From assembly GCA_025927685.1 (NCBI GenBank), contig JAICKX010000016.1, positions 1-42,108 of the forward strand: 42,108 nucleotides of DNA, read 5' to 3'. Positions 9,080 to 17,402 of this stretch are shown one piece after another. Within the stretch, counting starts at the first letter, position 1; the number at the start of each line of letters is the position of its first letter. A program made the translations under genes and the position numbers. This stretch comes from Thermoleophilia bacterium (lineage in GTDB: Bacteria; Actinomycetota; Thermoleophilia; Gaiellales; JAICJC01). Below the pieces are notes generated by a model. It was not told the origin of the DNA and did no database searches. It saw only the letters and a list, made by a program, of their open reading frames with translations.

Positions 9080-9110
9080 CCCCGCCACCCTATCGCACGC
9101 GCGTGGCGTC

Positions 9111-10211
9111 TCAGACGGCGCTGCGCGGGTCGTGCACGCGGCGCTCACCGCCGCCCTCGTCGGGGAACGCGGCGTAGTCGGGCGCCGGGAAGCCGCTCTC
9201 GATCTCGATCGCCCGGCCCTCCTCGGCCGACCGCTTGGCCGCCAGCATCACCTCGAGCGCGTGCCGGGCGTGCTCGGGCGCCATGACCGGCGCCGCGCCG
9301 CGCTCGATGCACTCGACGAGGTGGTCGAGACCGGCCGTCCACGGCCACTGCGGCGCCGTCTCTGGGTGCACCTCCCACACCCCGGCGGCGTTCCGCCACT
9401 GCTCGAAGCCCTCCGGCGCCCAGTCGTCGCCGAGCATCTGGAGGACGCCCTCGGTGCCGTACAGCTCGACGGCCGGCGAGCGGTAACGCTGCATCGTGAA
9501 CCCGGTCGTCACCGTCGCGAACCGGCTCTCGCCGAAGTCGAGCAGCAGGTGGGCGTTGTCATCGCTCTCGACCCGGACCGGCGCGCCCTCCACGGTCCGC
9601 TCCGGGATCGCCGTCCCGACGAGGGCGACCACCCGCCGCACCGGCCCGAGCAGGCCGCACAGGCTCGTCACGTTGTAGATGCCGAGATCGAACAGCGCGC
9701 CCCCGCCCGCCTCGTAGTACCACCGCCCCCACCACGGCCCGGCCCAGCCGTAGCGCGCGCGGGCCAGCACGACCCTCCCGGCCTCGCCCCTCGCGACCCG
9801 CGCGGCGATCGCCCGGTAGGTGGGAGACAGCAGGACGGCCGGAGCGCACACCAGCGTTCGCCCGGAGGCCCGGGCGGCGTCGATCAGAGCGCCGGCCTCC
9901 TCGAGCGCCGTCGCCATCGGCTTCTCGACCAGGACGTGCTTGCCGGCCTCGAGGGCCGCCCGGGCCAGCCGGCCGTGCTCGCGCATGCTCGTGAGAACAA
10001 GAACGGCGTCGACCTCCGGGTGCTCGAGCACGGCCTCCGCGCCGGCGAGGGCCACGGACGCGCCGGTCACACGGTCGGCCGCGGCCCGCTTGTCCGGGTC
10101 GGGGTCGTAGGCCGCGGCGACCCGCACGCGGCCGCCCAGCCGCTCGATCGCGGCACGGTACGGCGTCCAGTAGACGCTGCCGAGGCCGAGAATTCCAAGG
10201 CGGACCGTCAC
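9111..10211 (-). CDS. Gfo/Idh/MocA family NAD(P)-dependent oxidoreductase
   Basis: A 366-residue sugar or cyclitol dehydrogenase-like protein. RLGILGLGSVYWTPYRAAIE is the dinucleotide-binding loop. VLVEKPMATALEEA is the EKP motif, whose Lys takes part in catalysis. GGGALFDLGIYNV, in the C-terminal domain, is where these enzymes place the active-site Asp. Members oxidise or epimerise sugars. GTG at 10211 is preceded by TATCAT as -10. It heads the operon with the ABC ATPase and the APH kinase, 31 bases apart, linking it to the sugar importer. The exact substrate is unknown. Confidence 0.88.
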   Translation of the reverse strand: MTVRLGILGLGSVYWTPYRAAIERLGGRVRVAAAYDPDPDKRAAADRVTGASVALAGAEAVLEHPEVDAVLVLTSMREHGRLARAALEAGKHVLVEKPMATALEEAGALIDAARASGRTLVCAPAVLLSPTYRAIAARVARGEAGRVVLARARYGWAGPWWGRWYYEAGGGALFDLGIYNVTSLCGLLGPVRRVVALVGTAIPERTVEGAPVRVESDDNAHLLLDFGESRFATVTTGFTMQRYRSPAVELYGTEGVLQMLGDDWAPEGFEQWRNAAGVWEVHPETAPQWPWTAGLDHLVECIERGAAPVMAPEHARHALEVMLAAKRSAEEGRAIEIESGFPAPDYAAFPDEGGGERRVHDPRSAV

Positions 10212-10223
10212 CAGGTGACGGTG

Positions 10224-10265
10224 ATGATACGAGGACGCGTCCGGAATGCGGCGGATGGGTAGTCT
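10224..10265. promoter_or_regulatory. Divergent promoters for the oxidoreductase operon and sthA
   Basis: On the reverse strand TATCAT (10229 to 10224) lies 12 bases before the GTG at 10211. On the forward strand TAGTCT (10260-10265) lies 9 bases before the sthA ATG at 10275, leaving almost no leader. Clear -35 boxes were not found. Confidence 0.45.
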
Positions 10266-10274
10266 CCGCTGCAC

Positions 10275-11693
10275 ATGGCGTACGACTTCGACCTCCTGGC
10301 GATCGGCTCGGGCCCGGCGGGCCAGAAGGCCGCGATCCAGGCCGCCAAGCTGCACCGCCGGGTGGCGATCGTCGAGCGCGAGCGCACGGTCGGGGGAGTC
10401 TGCATCAACTCCGGCACGATCCCGTCGAAGACGCTGCGCGAGGCGGTGCTCTTCCTGACCGGGATGACGCAGCGGTCGATGTACGGCGACAGCTATCGCG
10501 TCCAGTCCGAGGTGACGATGGGCGATCTCTTCTTCCGGACGCAGTCCGTGATCCAGCGGGAGTCCGACGTCATCCACGACCAGCTGGCGCGAAACCACGT
10601 CCGCATCCTGCACGGCGCGGCGTCGTTCGCCGACGAGCACACCCTGCTGGTCGACGAGGGCGGCGGCACGCGCCGCCAGGTGACCGCGGACAAGATCGTG
10701 ATCGCCGTCGGCACCTGCCCGGCGCGGCCGAAGAGCGTGGACTTCAACGAGCGCACCGTGATCGACTCCGACGGGATCCTTCAGCTCGAGAAGGTGCCGG
10801 ACGCCCTCCTGGTCGTGGGGGCCGGCGTGATCGGCATCGAGTACGCGTCGATGTTCGCGGCCCTCGGCACGCGCGTGACGGTCGTCGAGGCAAGGCCGGG
10901 GCTGCTGGACTTCTGCGACAGCGAGGTCGTCGAGGCGCTCCGCTACCACCTGCGCGACCTGAACGTCGTGTTCCGCCTGAACGAGGAGGTCGTGGGCGTC
11001 GACGAGCACGACGGCGGCACGATCACCCACCTGAAGAGCGGGAAGCGCATCCTGGCCGACACGGTCCTCTACTCGGCCGGGCGGCAGGGCGCGACGGACG
11101 GCCTCGACCTCGAGAACGTCGGCATCGAGGCCGACGCGCGCGGCAGGGTCTCGGTCGACGAGCACTACCGGACGTCGGTCGAGCACATCTACGCCGTCGG
11201 CGACGTCATCGGATTCCCCAGCCTCGCCGCCACCTCGATGGAGCAGGGCCGGCTGGCGTCCGCGCACGCCTGCGGGATCGAACCGCGGCCGATCTCCGAC
11301 GCGCTGCCGATCGGGATCTACACGATCCCCGAGATCAGCTTCATCGGCAGCACCGAGGAGCAGCTGACCCAGGAGCAGACGCCCTACGAGGTCGGGGTCT
11401 CGCGCTACCGCGAGCTGGCCCGCGGCGCGATCCTGGGGGACGCCTACGGGCTCCTGAAGCTGCTGGTCTCGTCCGACGACCGCCGCCTGCTCGGCGTGCA
11501 CGCGTTCGGGACGACCGCGACCGAGCTCGTCCACATCGGCCAGACGGTGATGGGATTCAACGGGACGGTCGACTACCTCGTCGAGGCGGTCTTCAACTAC
11601 CCGACGCTGGCGGAGAGCTACAAGGTCGCCGCGCTCGACGCGACGAACAAGCTGCGCGCCATCTCGACGCTCACGGCCTCGGCGCCAACCTGA
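10275..11693 (+). CDS. sthA: Soluble pyridine nucleotide transhydrogenase
   Basis: A 472-residue flavoprotein of the pyridine nucleotide-disulfide reductase fold. [10 protein letters not shown] (11-20) binds FAD, and [19 protein letters not shown] binds the nicotinamide nucleotide. Where disulfide reductases carry CxxxxC, this protein has Cys43-INSG-Thr48 followed by IPSK; loss of the second redox cysteine with GTIPSK is the mark of SthA. The C-terminal dimerisation domain holds [19 protein letters not shown]. SthA moves reducing equivalents between NADPH and NAD in the cytoplasm. It is transcribed alone, divergent from the oxidoreductase operon, with a near-leaderless start. Confidence 0.9.
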   Translation: MAYDFDLLAIGSGPAGQKAAIQAAKLHRRVAIVERERTVGGVCINSGTIPSKTLREAVLFLTGMTQRSMYGDSYRVQSEVTMGDLFFRTQSVIQRESDVIHDQLARNHVRILHGAASFADEHTLLVDEGGGTRRQVTADKIVIAVGTCPARPKSVDFNERTVIDSDGILQLEKVPDALLVVGAGVIGIEYASMFAALGTRVTVVEARPGLLDFCDSEVVEALRYHLRDLNVVFRLNEEVVGVDEHDGGTITHLKSGKRILADTVLYSAGRQGATDGLDLENVGIEADARGRVSVDEHYRTSVEHIYAVGDVIGFPSLAATSMEQGRLASAHACGIEPRPISDALPIGIYTIPEISFIGSTEEQLTQEQTPYEVGVSRYRELARGAILGDAYGLLKLLVSSDDRRLLGVHAFGTTATELVHIGQTVMGFNGTVDYLVEAVFNYPTLAESYKVAALDATNKLRAISTLTASAPT

Positions 11694-11775
11694 CGCCAAG
11701 CGAGCCGGGCCACAATCCGGGTCGGCACACGCCGCGTATCACCCTCACCGGCGTGCTCCGCCAAGGACGCCAGCC

Positions 11776-11814
11776 CCGGAGCGGGGCGCGACCCCCGCGG
11801 ACGCCCCGCTCCGG
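11776..11814 (+). terminator. 13-bp perfect hairpin between sthA and the PilZ gene
   Basis: CCGGAGCGGGGCG (11776-11788) pairs perfectly with CGCCCCGCTCCGG (11802-11814) around a 13-base loop. It lies 83 bases after the sthA stop and 60 bases before the PilZ start. There is no T-run, as is common in GC-rich terminators. It could end sthA or act in the PilZ leader. Confidence 0.5.
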
Positions 11815-11873
11815 CGGCAGGCCACCCTCATCCCGGTGCCGGTGCGGCCGATCACAGGGGCTGAGAGCCCTCC

Positions 11874-12569
11874 ATGACGATGCGCGAAGACCTGGAACCG
11901 ACGCTTGCGGAGGCTGCGGCCCTGCTGGCGGCTGCGTCCGTCGTGGATGTCGAGACGGACCGCGGCGAGTCGGTCGAGCTGTGGACGATCTCGAGCCAGG
12001 GCCAGTCGGTGGCGGCGAGCGCCCCGCGGCTCCAGGTCGCATCGGGCATGCGGCTCGAATGCCGGCTCGCGACCGAGGAGGCGCCGCTGCACGTCTGGGC
12101 CGTGATCGAGTCGGCGGAGTACCGCTCCCAGTCCCGCGCCGCACTCACCTTGCGGGTGCTCGACGTCGAGTCCGAAGGCTACGAGCGGCGCGCCCCGCGC
12201 ATGCCGCTGACCGCAACCGGTGTCATCCGCGCGGGCGTGTGCGACCGGATCCCGCCGGGCGAGCGGATCCCGGCCCGGATCGTCGACCTGTCGGAGTCGG
12301 GCGCCGGCATGCTGGTGGACGACATCCGGCCGCGGCCCGGCGACCGTATGTGGCTCTCGGCCCGCTTCATCGAGGGCGAGCTCAGCGCCGACGTGCGCGT
12401 CGCGCACGTGCGTCCCACCGGCCGGGGCGGCGAGATGGCCGTCGGCTGCTCGTTCATCGACCCCGAGGCGGTCCGGGGCGTGACCTCGCGCCTCGTCGCC
12501 CGGCTCGCCGGCGCGGGCCGCGACCACGGCGGGGCCGCGACGCTGCGCGAGTCGCTGGGCTTCGAGTAA
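11874..12569 (+). CDS. PilZ-domain c-di-GMP receptor
   Basis: A 231-residue protein. Residues 1-100 have no clear motif and look like a flagellar-brake (YcgR N) barrel. From residue 104 the PilZ domain starts with ERRAPRMPL, holding the RxxxR motif (Arg105/106 and Arg109), followed by VDLSESGAGM with Asp138, Ser140 and Gly143 of the D/NxSxxG motif. Both c-di-GMP contact motifs are intact. Such proteins change motility, polysaccharide output or enzyme partners on binding c-di-GMP. No flagellar gene is in view, but a diguanylate cyclase is encoded at 28274. The ATG at 11874 has another in-frame ATG two codons later. Confidence 0.8.
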   Translation: MTMREDLEPTLAEAAALLAAASVVDVETDRGESVELWTISSQGQSVAASAPRLQVASGMRLECRLATEEAPLHVWAVIESAEYRSQSRAALTLRVLDVESEGYERRAPRMPLTATGVIRAGVCDRIPPGERIPARIVDLSESGAGMLVDDIRPRPGDRMWLSARFIEGELSADVRVAHVRPTGRGGEMAVGCSFIDPEAVRGVTSRLVARLAGAGRDHGGAATLRESLGFE

Positions 12570-12574
12570 GGCCG

Positions 12575-12949
12575 CTACCCGCGGTCGATCAGGACCCACC
12601 TGCGCACGATCAGGAGGCCGCCCGAGTGGGGCGTGTAGTCGGTTAGCCCGTAGTGCTCGTGGAGGCGGCCCTCCTCCTCCGGCGTGAGCTCGCCGTCCGC
12701 CGCAATGTGCGGCGCGTGGTCGACGGCGTCCTTGGTGACCGTGAGCGTGACGGTGTCATCCGACCGGGTCGCTCCGTCGGCGGGCGCGATGTGGAGCCGG
12801 TTGTGCAGGAACCCGCTCGCGACGAGCAGGAACTCGGGCTCGCCCGTCTCGTTGTTCACGTAGACGTCGATCAGCTTTCCGACGGACCCGCCGTCGGACG
12901 AGACGACGTCGAGCTCGTGCCAGTCGCGGACCTCGAGCGGTGACGGCAT
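12575..12949 (-). CDS. PRC-barrel domain protein
   Basis: A 124-residue protein. EVRDWHELDVVSSDGGSVGK, then IDVYVNNETGEPEFLLVASG is a classic PRC-barrel (photosynthetic reaction centre H-chain type). A linker with LTPEEEGRLHEHYGLTDY follows, a tail common in actinobacterial PRC proteins. These small soluble proteins are stress-linked, but their partner is unknown. The ATG at 12949 has a perfect GGAGG ribosome site 6 bases upstream, which fixes the start. It converges on the PilZ gene with 5 bases between stops. Confidence 0.8.
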   Translation of the reverse strand: MPSPLEVRDWHELDVVSSDGGSVGKLIDVYVNNETGEPEFLLVASGFLHNRLHIAPADGATRSDDTVTLTVTKDAVDHAPHIAADGELTPEEEGRLHEHYGLTDYTPHSGGLLIVRRWVLIDRG

Positions 12950-13033
12950 GCTGCACCTCCGGGTGCGTTTCGGGACGGGTTTCCGCCTCGGCGATGCTAT
13001 ACCCGCTTCGCCCCGTCCGCGCACCCGCGAATC

Positions 13034-13052
13034 GTTCTGGAAAGTTCTGGAA
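13034..13052. repeat. Tandem GTTCTGGAA repeat in a divergent intergenic region
   Basis: GTTCTGGAA occurs at 13034-13042 and again at 13044-13052, a 10-base period, about one helical turn. Each unit holds TTCNNGAA, so the array reads as alternating TTC and GAA blocks. It lies in the 205-base gap between the divergent PRC-barrel (start 12949) and DUF1996 (start 13155) genes, upstream of a TAGGGT -10-like box at 13110-13115. It may be an operator. Confidence 0.4.
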
Positions 13053-13154
13053 CCTTTACGGGGACTGTACGGATTCCGTGATCCCGCCCAGACGCCGCCC
13101 CGGAGCCGATAGGGTCGGCCGCCGAGGATAGTCCAGGGAGGGAGGTCGAACGGC

Positions 13155-13994
13155 ATGGTGGGCATGCGAAGATTGGTGGCGCGCGCGTGCGCCGCGGCAA
13201 TTCTCGGCGCCGGTGGGGTCGCGGCGCTGACCCCGGCGGCCGCGCTCGCGGCGCCGCACGGGCAGTTCCGCGTGAGCTGCCCGTACAGCCACTCGAAGAC
13301 GGACGACCCGATCGTGTACCCCGGGCAGCCGGGCGCGTCGCACCTGCACGACTTCTACGGCAACAACTCGGTGGACGCGTTCTCGGACGAGTCGTCGCTT
13401 CGCGCCGCCACGACGACCTGCAGCTCGTCCGACGACCTGAGCGGCTACTGGGAGCCGGAGATGTACGTCAACGACAAGCCCCACTCGGCACCGAAGATGA
13501 CGATCTACTACGTGGGCAACCAGAACACCGAGCCGATGCCGTCCGGCCTCCAGATGGTGGCGGGCAACTCCCACGCCACGGCTCTCCAGTCGACCTCGAT
13601 CCTGCAGTGGACGTGCGGTGACGGCACGCCGAAGCGGTCGAAGCCGTACGACTGCTCGTCGTGGCTCAAGGTCGACCCGGGCGGCGTCACCGCGCTGCTG
13701 AAGTTCCCGACCTGCTGGGACGGCGGTGGGCTGACCCGCGACCACGTGGCCTACACCGGCACGGGCGGCAACTGCCCCTCGGGGTTCGGCCACCGGATCC
13801 CGCTGGTGCGGATGTTCCTGAAGACCGGGATCGTGAACCCGCGCGATCCGGCGGGCCACATCAGGATCAGCTTCTCGAGCGGCAAGCACTACACGCTGCA
13901 CGGCGACTTCTTCAGCGCGTGGGATCAGGCGCGGATGAATGCGCTGACGCGGAACTGCATCAACGCCATGAAGAACTGCGGCCGGGTGACCTAG
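13155..13994 (+). CDS. Secreted DUF1996 protein
   Basis: A 279-residue exported protein. Residues 1-33 form a signal peptide (RRLVARACAAAILGAGG, then AALAAPHG with a likely AxA cleavage). The mature part has GASHLHDFYGNN, the conserved HxHDF(F/Y)G signature of DUF1996, and GYWEPEMYVND. Several cysteines (CPYS, TTCSSS, WTCGDG, DCSSW, TCWDG, NCPSG, NCIN, NCG) probably form disulfides. The domain is found in secreted proteins of actinobacteria and fungi; its activity is not known. The start is supported by GGGAGGTCG upstream of the ATG. It is followed directly by a tail-to-tail pseudogene. Confidence 0.85.
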   Translation: MVGMRRLVARACAAAILGAGGVAALTPAAALAAPHGQFRVSCPYSHSKTDDPIVYPGQPGASHLHDFYGNNSVDAFSDESSLRAATTTCSSSDDLSGYWEPEMYVNDKPHSAPKMTIYYVGNQNTEPMPSGLQMVAGNSHATALQSTSILQWTCGDGTPKRSKPYDCSSWLKVDPGGVTALLKFPTCWDGGGLTRDHVAYTGTGGNCPSGFGHRIPLVRMFLKTGIVNPRDPAGHIRISFSSGKHYTLHGDFFSAWDQARMNALTRNCINAMKNCGRVT

Positions 13995-14143
13995 TCCTCC
14001 CCTTCCGGATACAGGTGGCAGGCGACGTGGACGCCGCCGGCCGGCCGTAGTGCGGGGTCGGCCGGGTCGTGAAACGCCACGGTGGCGTCCGACCCGGCCG
14101 GCTCGATCGACCGGACGGACAGCGAGAAACCGGCGCGCGCCGG
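13991..14143 (-). pseudogene. C-terminal remnant of an oligopeptide ABC transporter ATPase (Opp/DppD-F type)
   Basis: An in-frame stop (14144-14146) is followed on the reverse strand by 50 open codons without a start, ending in PADPALRPAGGVHVACHL and YPEGED. The (H)xVACHLYPE ending is characteristic of the C-terminal oligopeptide-transporter domain of Opp/Dpp ATPases. None of the ATPase core is present upstream. It is best read as the tail of a deleted gene. The rest of this 317-base gap (14147-14311) holds nothing I can identify. Confidence 0.4.
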
Positions 14144-14311
14144 TCAGTTTCGGTCGCATTCGTGCTCCCTTCCGTCCACGAGGGGGTCCCGCCCCTCAGC
14201 TGCCGACCGCCCACCATACACCGTCCGTTCACGCCTCGTTCATGGGCGGGTTCGCGTACTTGGACGGCCCGCGCAGGGGGAGGTTGGCGCGGCGGGTGTA
14301 GGGTTCGACCG

Positions 14312-15565
14312 ATGAGGGGGTTCCGGCTCAGCGCCGCAGCGGCGATCGCCGTCCTGGCGGTCGCACTCCTTCCCGGCACGGCGGGGGCCGCGGCACACAG
14401 GACGCCCGTCGTGCTCTTCCCGGCGTTCCACTTCACGAAGCTCCTGGTCACCGTGCACGACCAGCACGCCGCGCCGGGGTGCCCGCGCTCGGGCTCGTTT
14501 CAGGACTGGTTCCTGAACGACCATCCCAGCACGCGGTTCAGCCAGGTGTGCGAGGACAAGCTCCTCACGCTCCGGTACGCGCGCCGCAGCCACAGGCCGA
14601 TGGCGCAGCGCTTCTCGAACCAGCGCGGCGTGTCGGTGCGGATCCTGCACTACGGGAGCACCGAGAGCGCCCCGTTCTACGAGCCGCTCTACCAGGCGCT
14701 CGAGGCGGCCGGCTACACCCGCGACAGGAACATCCGCGTGGCCGGGTACGACTCGCGCCTCACACCGGACATGCACGGGTTCCTGCGGCGCACGAAGCGG
14801 CTGATCGAGAGCACCTATCGCGCGAACGGCCGCACGCCGGTGCACCTGGTCGGCCACTCCAACGGGCCCCTGTACGCCCAGTACCTCCTGACGCACACGT
14901 CGCGCGCGTGGAAGCGCCGGTTCATCCACGGCTTCACGCCGATCGCGGGCAACCTGCCCGGCCAGGGCGCGCTCTATCCGCTGCTCTTCACCGGACTCAA
15001 CATCGAGGACTTCACGTATCCGAGCACCACGGCGAACGCGCGCTCGAGCGCCTGGATGTACGTCAGCGCGCCGTCGAGCTACATGAGCGCGGCCGACCCG
15101 CGGATCTTCGGGGGCCGGGAGATCGTCGTCCGCGACGCCTCGACCGGCCGCTCCTACACGCCGAAGGGCTACAGGCGCCTCTTCCGCGACGCCGGGCTCG
15201 GCTGGGTGAACCCGATCGCGAACCACTACATCGGGTTCGTGAAGTTCGCCGATCCGCGCCACTTCCCGCGGGTCGACGTCTACGCCGAGAAGGGCTCCGG
15301 CATCGCCACGGTGGTCGGTGCGGTCCTGCCGAACCTCCGGGTGGGCCAGGTGCTCGATCCCACCACCGCCCACTTCTTCGTCCGCGACGGCGACGTGAAC
15401 CAGGAGGACATCACGAACGGCGCGGTCCGCGCCTGGCGGAAGATGGACTGCTTCCGGTTCCACCTGACCGACAACCCGGGCGTCGACCACTTCTCGCTCC
15501 CGTCCGACCCGGGCGTGCTGGGGCGGCTCGTCACCGACCTGGCGCGGCCGCGGTCGGCCTGCTGA
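14312..15565 (+). CDS. Secreted LCAT-like alpha/beta hydrolase
   Basis: A 417-residue exported protein. Residues 1-28 form a signal peptide (AAAAIAVLAVALLPGTAGAA). VVLFPAFHFTKL is the oxyanion strand, VHLVGHSNGPLYAQYLL is the nucleophile elbow with Ser183, and DNPGVDHFSLPSD near the C-terminus offers the catalytic His. The overall layout matches lecithin:cholesterol acyltransferase and related phospholipases. It probably acts on lipids outside the cell. The ATG at 14312 was chosen because the signal peptide begins there; longer readings have no ribosome site or sense. It lies between unrelated genes and appears monocistronic. Confidence 0.8.
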   Translation: MRGFRLSAAAAIAVLAVALLPGTAGAAAHRTPVVLFPAFHFTKLLVTVHDQHAAPGCPRSGSFQDWFLNDHPSTRFSQVCEDKLLTLRYARRSHRPMAQRFSNQRGVSVRILHYGSTESAPFYEPLYQALEAAGYTRDRNIRVAGYDSRLTPDMHGFLRRTKRLIESTYRANGRTPVHLVGHSNGPLYAQYLLTHTSRAWKRRFIHGFTPIAGNLPGQGALYPLLFTGLNIEDFTYPSTTANARSSAWMYVSAPSSYMSAADPRIFGGREIVVRDASTGRSYTPKGYRRLFRDAGLGWVNPIANHYIGFVKFADPRHFPRVDVYAEKGSGIATVVGAVLPNLRVGQVLDPTTAHFFVRDGDVNQEDITNGAVRAWRKMDCFRFHLTDNPGVDHFSLPSDPGVLGRLVTDLARPRSAC

Positions 15566-15578
15566 GGCGGGCGCCGCG

Positions 15579-15719
15579 TCAGTGATAGAGCGGGCGGCGC
15601 TTGCCGCACCGCGTGCAGATCTCGAACGGGCCGCCGGCCCCGTGCGGCCGGCTCGACCAGCGATGGCCGCGCCGGACGCAGCGAAGGACGTGGCGGACGT
15701 GCCGGGCCGCTCTACGCAC
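15579..15719 (-). CDS. Small zinc-ribbon-like protein
   Basis: A 46-codon reverse-strand frame from GTG 15719. It reads VLRCVRRGHRWSSRPHGAGG, then PFEICTRCGKRRP, with CxxC in ICTRCG and an upstream Cys and His. Small actinobacterial proteins with an RHRW block followed by CxRCGK are common and unnamed. GAG stands just before the start as a weak ribosome site. It converges with the LCAT-like gene. The long reading to 16904 in this frame is antisense to two good genes and is spurious. The short length makes this uncertain. Confidence 0.4.
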   Translation of the reverse strand: MRRAARHVRHVLRCVRRGHRWSSRPHGAGGPFEICTRCGKRRPLYH

Positions 15720-15797
15720 ACCTCGAGGGTGCCACCGGCCGGTTGGAGTCCAATTACGGTATGCCCGCCACCAGGGCGTCGGAAGGAGGTCGCAGTC

Positions 15798-16469
15798 ATG
15801 AACACACCGCCGATCGTCACGCCGCAGGAGTGGGAGCAGGCAAGACAGGAGCTGCTCGTCAAGGAGAAGGAGCTCACCCGCGCTCGGGACGCGCTCGCCG
15901 CCCAGCGCCGGCGGATGCCGTGGACAGCGGTCGAGAAGCCCTACGAGTTCGTGGGGCCGGACGGGAGGGCCAGCCTGCTCGACCTGTTCGAGGGGCGGCG
16001 CCAGCTGATCGTCTACCGCGCCTTCTTCGAGCCCGGCGTGAACGGCTGGCCGGACCACGCCTGCATCGGCTGCTCCCTCATGGCCGACCAGGTTGCGCAC
16101 CTTGCGCACCTGCACGCCCGCGACACCTCGCTCATCTTCGCGTCGCGCGCTCCTCAGGCCGACGTCCAGCGCATGACGGCGCGGATGGGCTGGGAGATCC
16201 CGTGGTACACGATCACCGACGGGTTCGACGCCGACTTCGGCGTGGGCGAGTGGCATGGGACGAACGCGTTCCTCCGCGACGGCGACCGCATCTACCGCAC
16301 CTACTTCGTCAACGACCGCGGCGACGAGGGCATGGGCACCACCTGGGGCTACCTCGACATCACAGCGCTGGGCCGGCAGGAGGAGTGGGAGGACTCGCCC
16401 GAGGGCTATCCGCAGACGCCGCCGTACCGGTGGTGGCGCTATCACGACGCGGAGGGCGCCCGGGGGTAG
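15798..16469 (+). CDS. DUF899 thioredoxin-like protein
   Basis: A 223-residue protein. The N-terminus VTPQEWEQARQELLVKEKEL is the family opening. FVGPDGRASLLDLFEGRRQL, then IVYRAFFEP corresponds to the thioredoxin-like core, with HACIGCS where the CxxC-type redox motif sits (Cys-Ile-Gly-Cys). YRTYFVNDRGDEGMG, then TTWGYLDITALGRQEEWEDS closes the domain. DUF899 proteins are assumed to be oxidoreductases, but no reaction is proven. The ATG at 15798 has GGAAGGAGG 7 bases upstream, a strong ribosome site. A GC hairpin follows the stop. Confidence 0.85.
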   Translation: MNTPPIVTPQEWEQARQELLVKEKELTRARDALAAQRRRMPWTAVEKPYEFVGPDGRASLLDLFEGRRQLIVYRAFFEPGVNGWPDHACIGCSLMADQVAHLAHLHARDTSLIFASRAPQADVQRMTARMGWEIPWYTITDGFDADFGVGEWHGTNAFLRDGDRIYRTYFVNDRGDEGMGTTWGYLDITALGRQEEWEDSPEGYPQTPPYRWWRYHDAEGARG

Positions 16470-16505
16470 ACCCAGGCCGGCGGAGCGCGCCCGCAGCCGG
16501 GGCGA

Positions 16506-16529
16506 GGCTTGCCGTCGCGCCGGCAAGCC
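16506..16529 (+). terminator. Hairpin terminator after the DUF899 gene
   Basis: GGCTTGCCG (16506-16514) pairs with CGGCAAGCC (16521-16529) over a 6-base loop. It lies 37 bases past the DUF899 stop and before the next promoter-like TATAAG at 16553. No T-run follows. Confidence 0.5.
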
Positions 16530-16599
16530 GCGCGCCCGTCCGGACCGACCGGTATAAGTGACTGCGGCAGAGGGCTCCGATCGAACGAGGAGGAAGACG

Positions 16600-17346
16600 A
16601 TGAAGCTCCGGGCCGGCGCCCTTGCGATCTCGACGATCGCGTTCCTCTCGTCGAGCTCGAGCGCGGCGGCAGCGACGCAGCCGCCCGACCTCGGGATGGC
16701 CAAGCTCAGCACCATCACCATCGACACGACCACCATGCCGGGACGCCGGCTGCTCCGGTACACCGCCGTGATGGTGAACGTCGGCGCCGGCCCGCTCGTG
16801 CTCGTCGGCTCCCGGCCCGACACGTCGGTCTCCGAGATGCAGGTGGTCCAGCAGGTCTCCGACTCGTCCGGCACGACCACCGCCGTCCCGGTCGCGACGA
16901 CCATGTTCTATGCGGGGGACGGCCACAACCACTGGCACACGAAGGACATCGAGGGCGGCGGTCTCCGACGGCTCGACAACGGGCGCAAGGTCGCGACGCT
17001 CGCCAAGGAGGGGTTCTGCTTCTTCGACAACGTCAAGTACCGGCTCACCCTGCCCGGGGCTCCGCAGACGGCGCACTACACGAACACCGGATGCAGCCCG
17101 AACCAGCCCAACGCGCTCACCACGACGATGGGCCTGTCAATCGGATGGGGCGACTCGTACCCCTCCACCACCAACCTCCAGTGGATCGACATCACCGGGC
17201 TTCCCAACGGCAAGTACCGGCTGTTTGCAACCGCCGATCCCGGGCACGTCGTCCAGGAGTCGAGCTACTCGAACAACGGCGCCTGGGCGACCGTCAAGAT
17301 CGCGCAGGACCGGGTCACGGTGATCAAGTACGGGCCCGGCGCCTGA
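16600..17346 (+). CDS. Secreted lysyl-oxidase-like copper protein
   Basis: A 248-residue exported protein with a signal peptide over residues 1-25. GDGHNHWHTKDIE places His109, His111 and His113 in the copper-binding motif of the lysyl oxidase family. KEGFCFFD, then GCSPNQPNALTTTMGLSIGW and QWIDITGLPNGKYRLFA follow the same order as in animal and bacterial LOX domains. Lysyl oxidases make aldehydes from lysine side chains using a lysine-tyrosylquinone; whether the cofactor forms here is unknown. It probably acts on cell-wall or extracellular proteins. The ATG at 16600 has GAGGAGGAAG upstream, preferred over a start at 16558. TATAAG at 16553-16558 is a possible -10. Confidence 0.8.
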   Translation: MKLRAGALAISTIAFLSSSSSAAAATQPPDLGMAKLSTITIDTTTMPGRRLLRYTAVMVNVGAGPLVLVGSRPDTSVSEMQVVQQVSDSSGTTTAVPVATTMFYAGDGHNHWHTKDIEGGGLRRLDNGRKVATLAKEGFCFFDNVKYRLTLPGAPQTAHYTNTGCSPNQPNALTTTMGLSIGWGDSYPSTTNLQWIDITGLPNGKYRLFATADPGHVVQESSYSNNGAWATVKIAQDRVTVIKYGPGA

Positions 17347-17367
17347 CGAGATCATGGGCCGCGCAGG

Positions 17368-17396
17368 TTGACAGATTTTGGCGGCACGCGTATCGT
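17368..17396 (+). promoter_or_regulatory. Consensus promoter for the DUF4242 gene
   Basis: TTGACA at 17368-17373, a 17-base spacer, then TATCGT at 17391-17396. The ATG at 17403 comes 6 bases after the -10, so the mRNA is probably leaderless. It is the best sigma70-type promoter seen in the window. Confidence 0.7.
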
Positions 17397-17402
17397 CGCT
17401 GC

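Noticed and set aside
11851-11873. GGGGCTGAGAGCCC before the PilZ start, recalling the CTGAGA of TPP riboswitches
   Set aside because: The rest of the TPP core (such as the GAACCTGAT block) is absent, and the downstream gene is not a thiamin gene.
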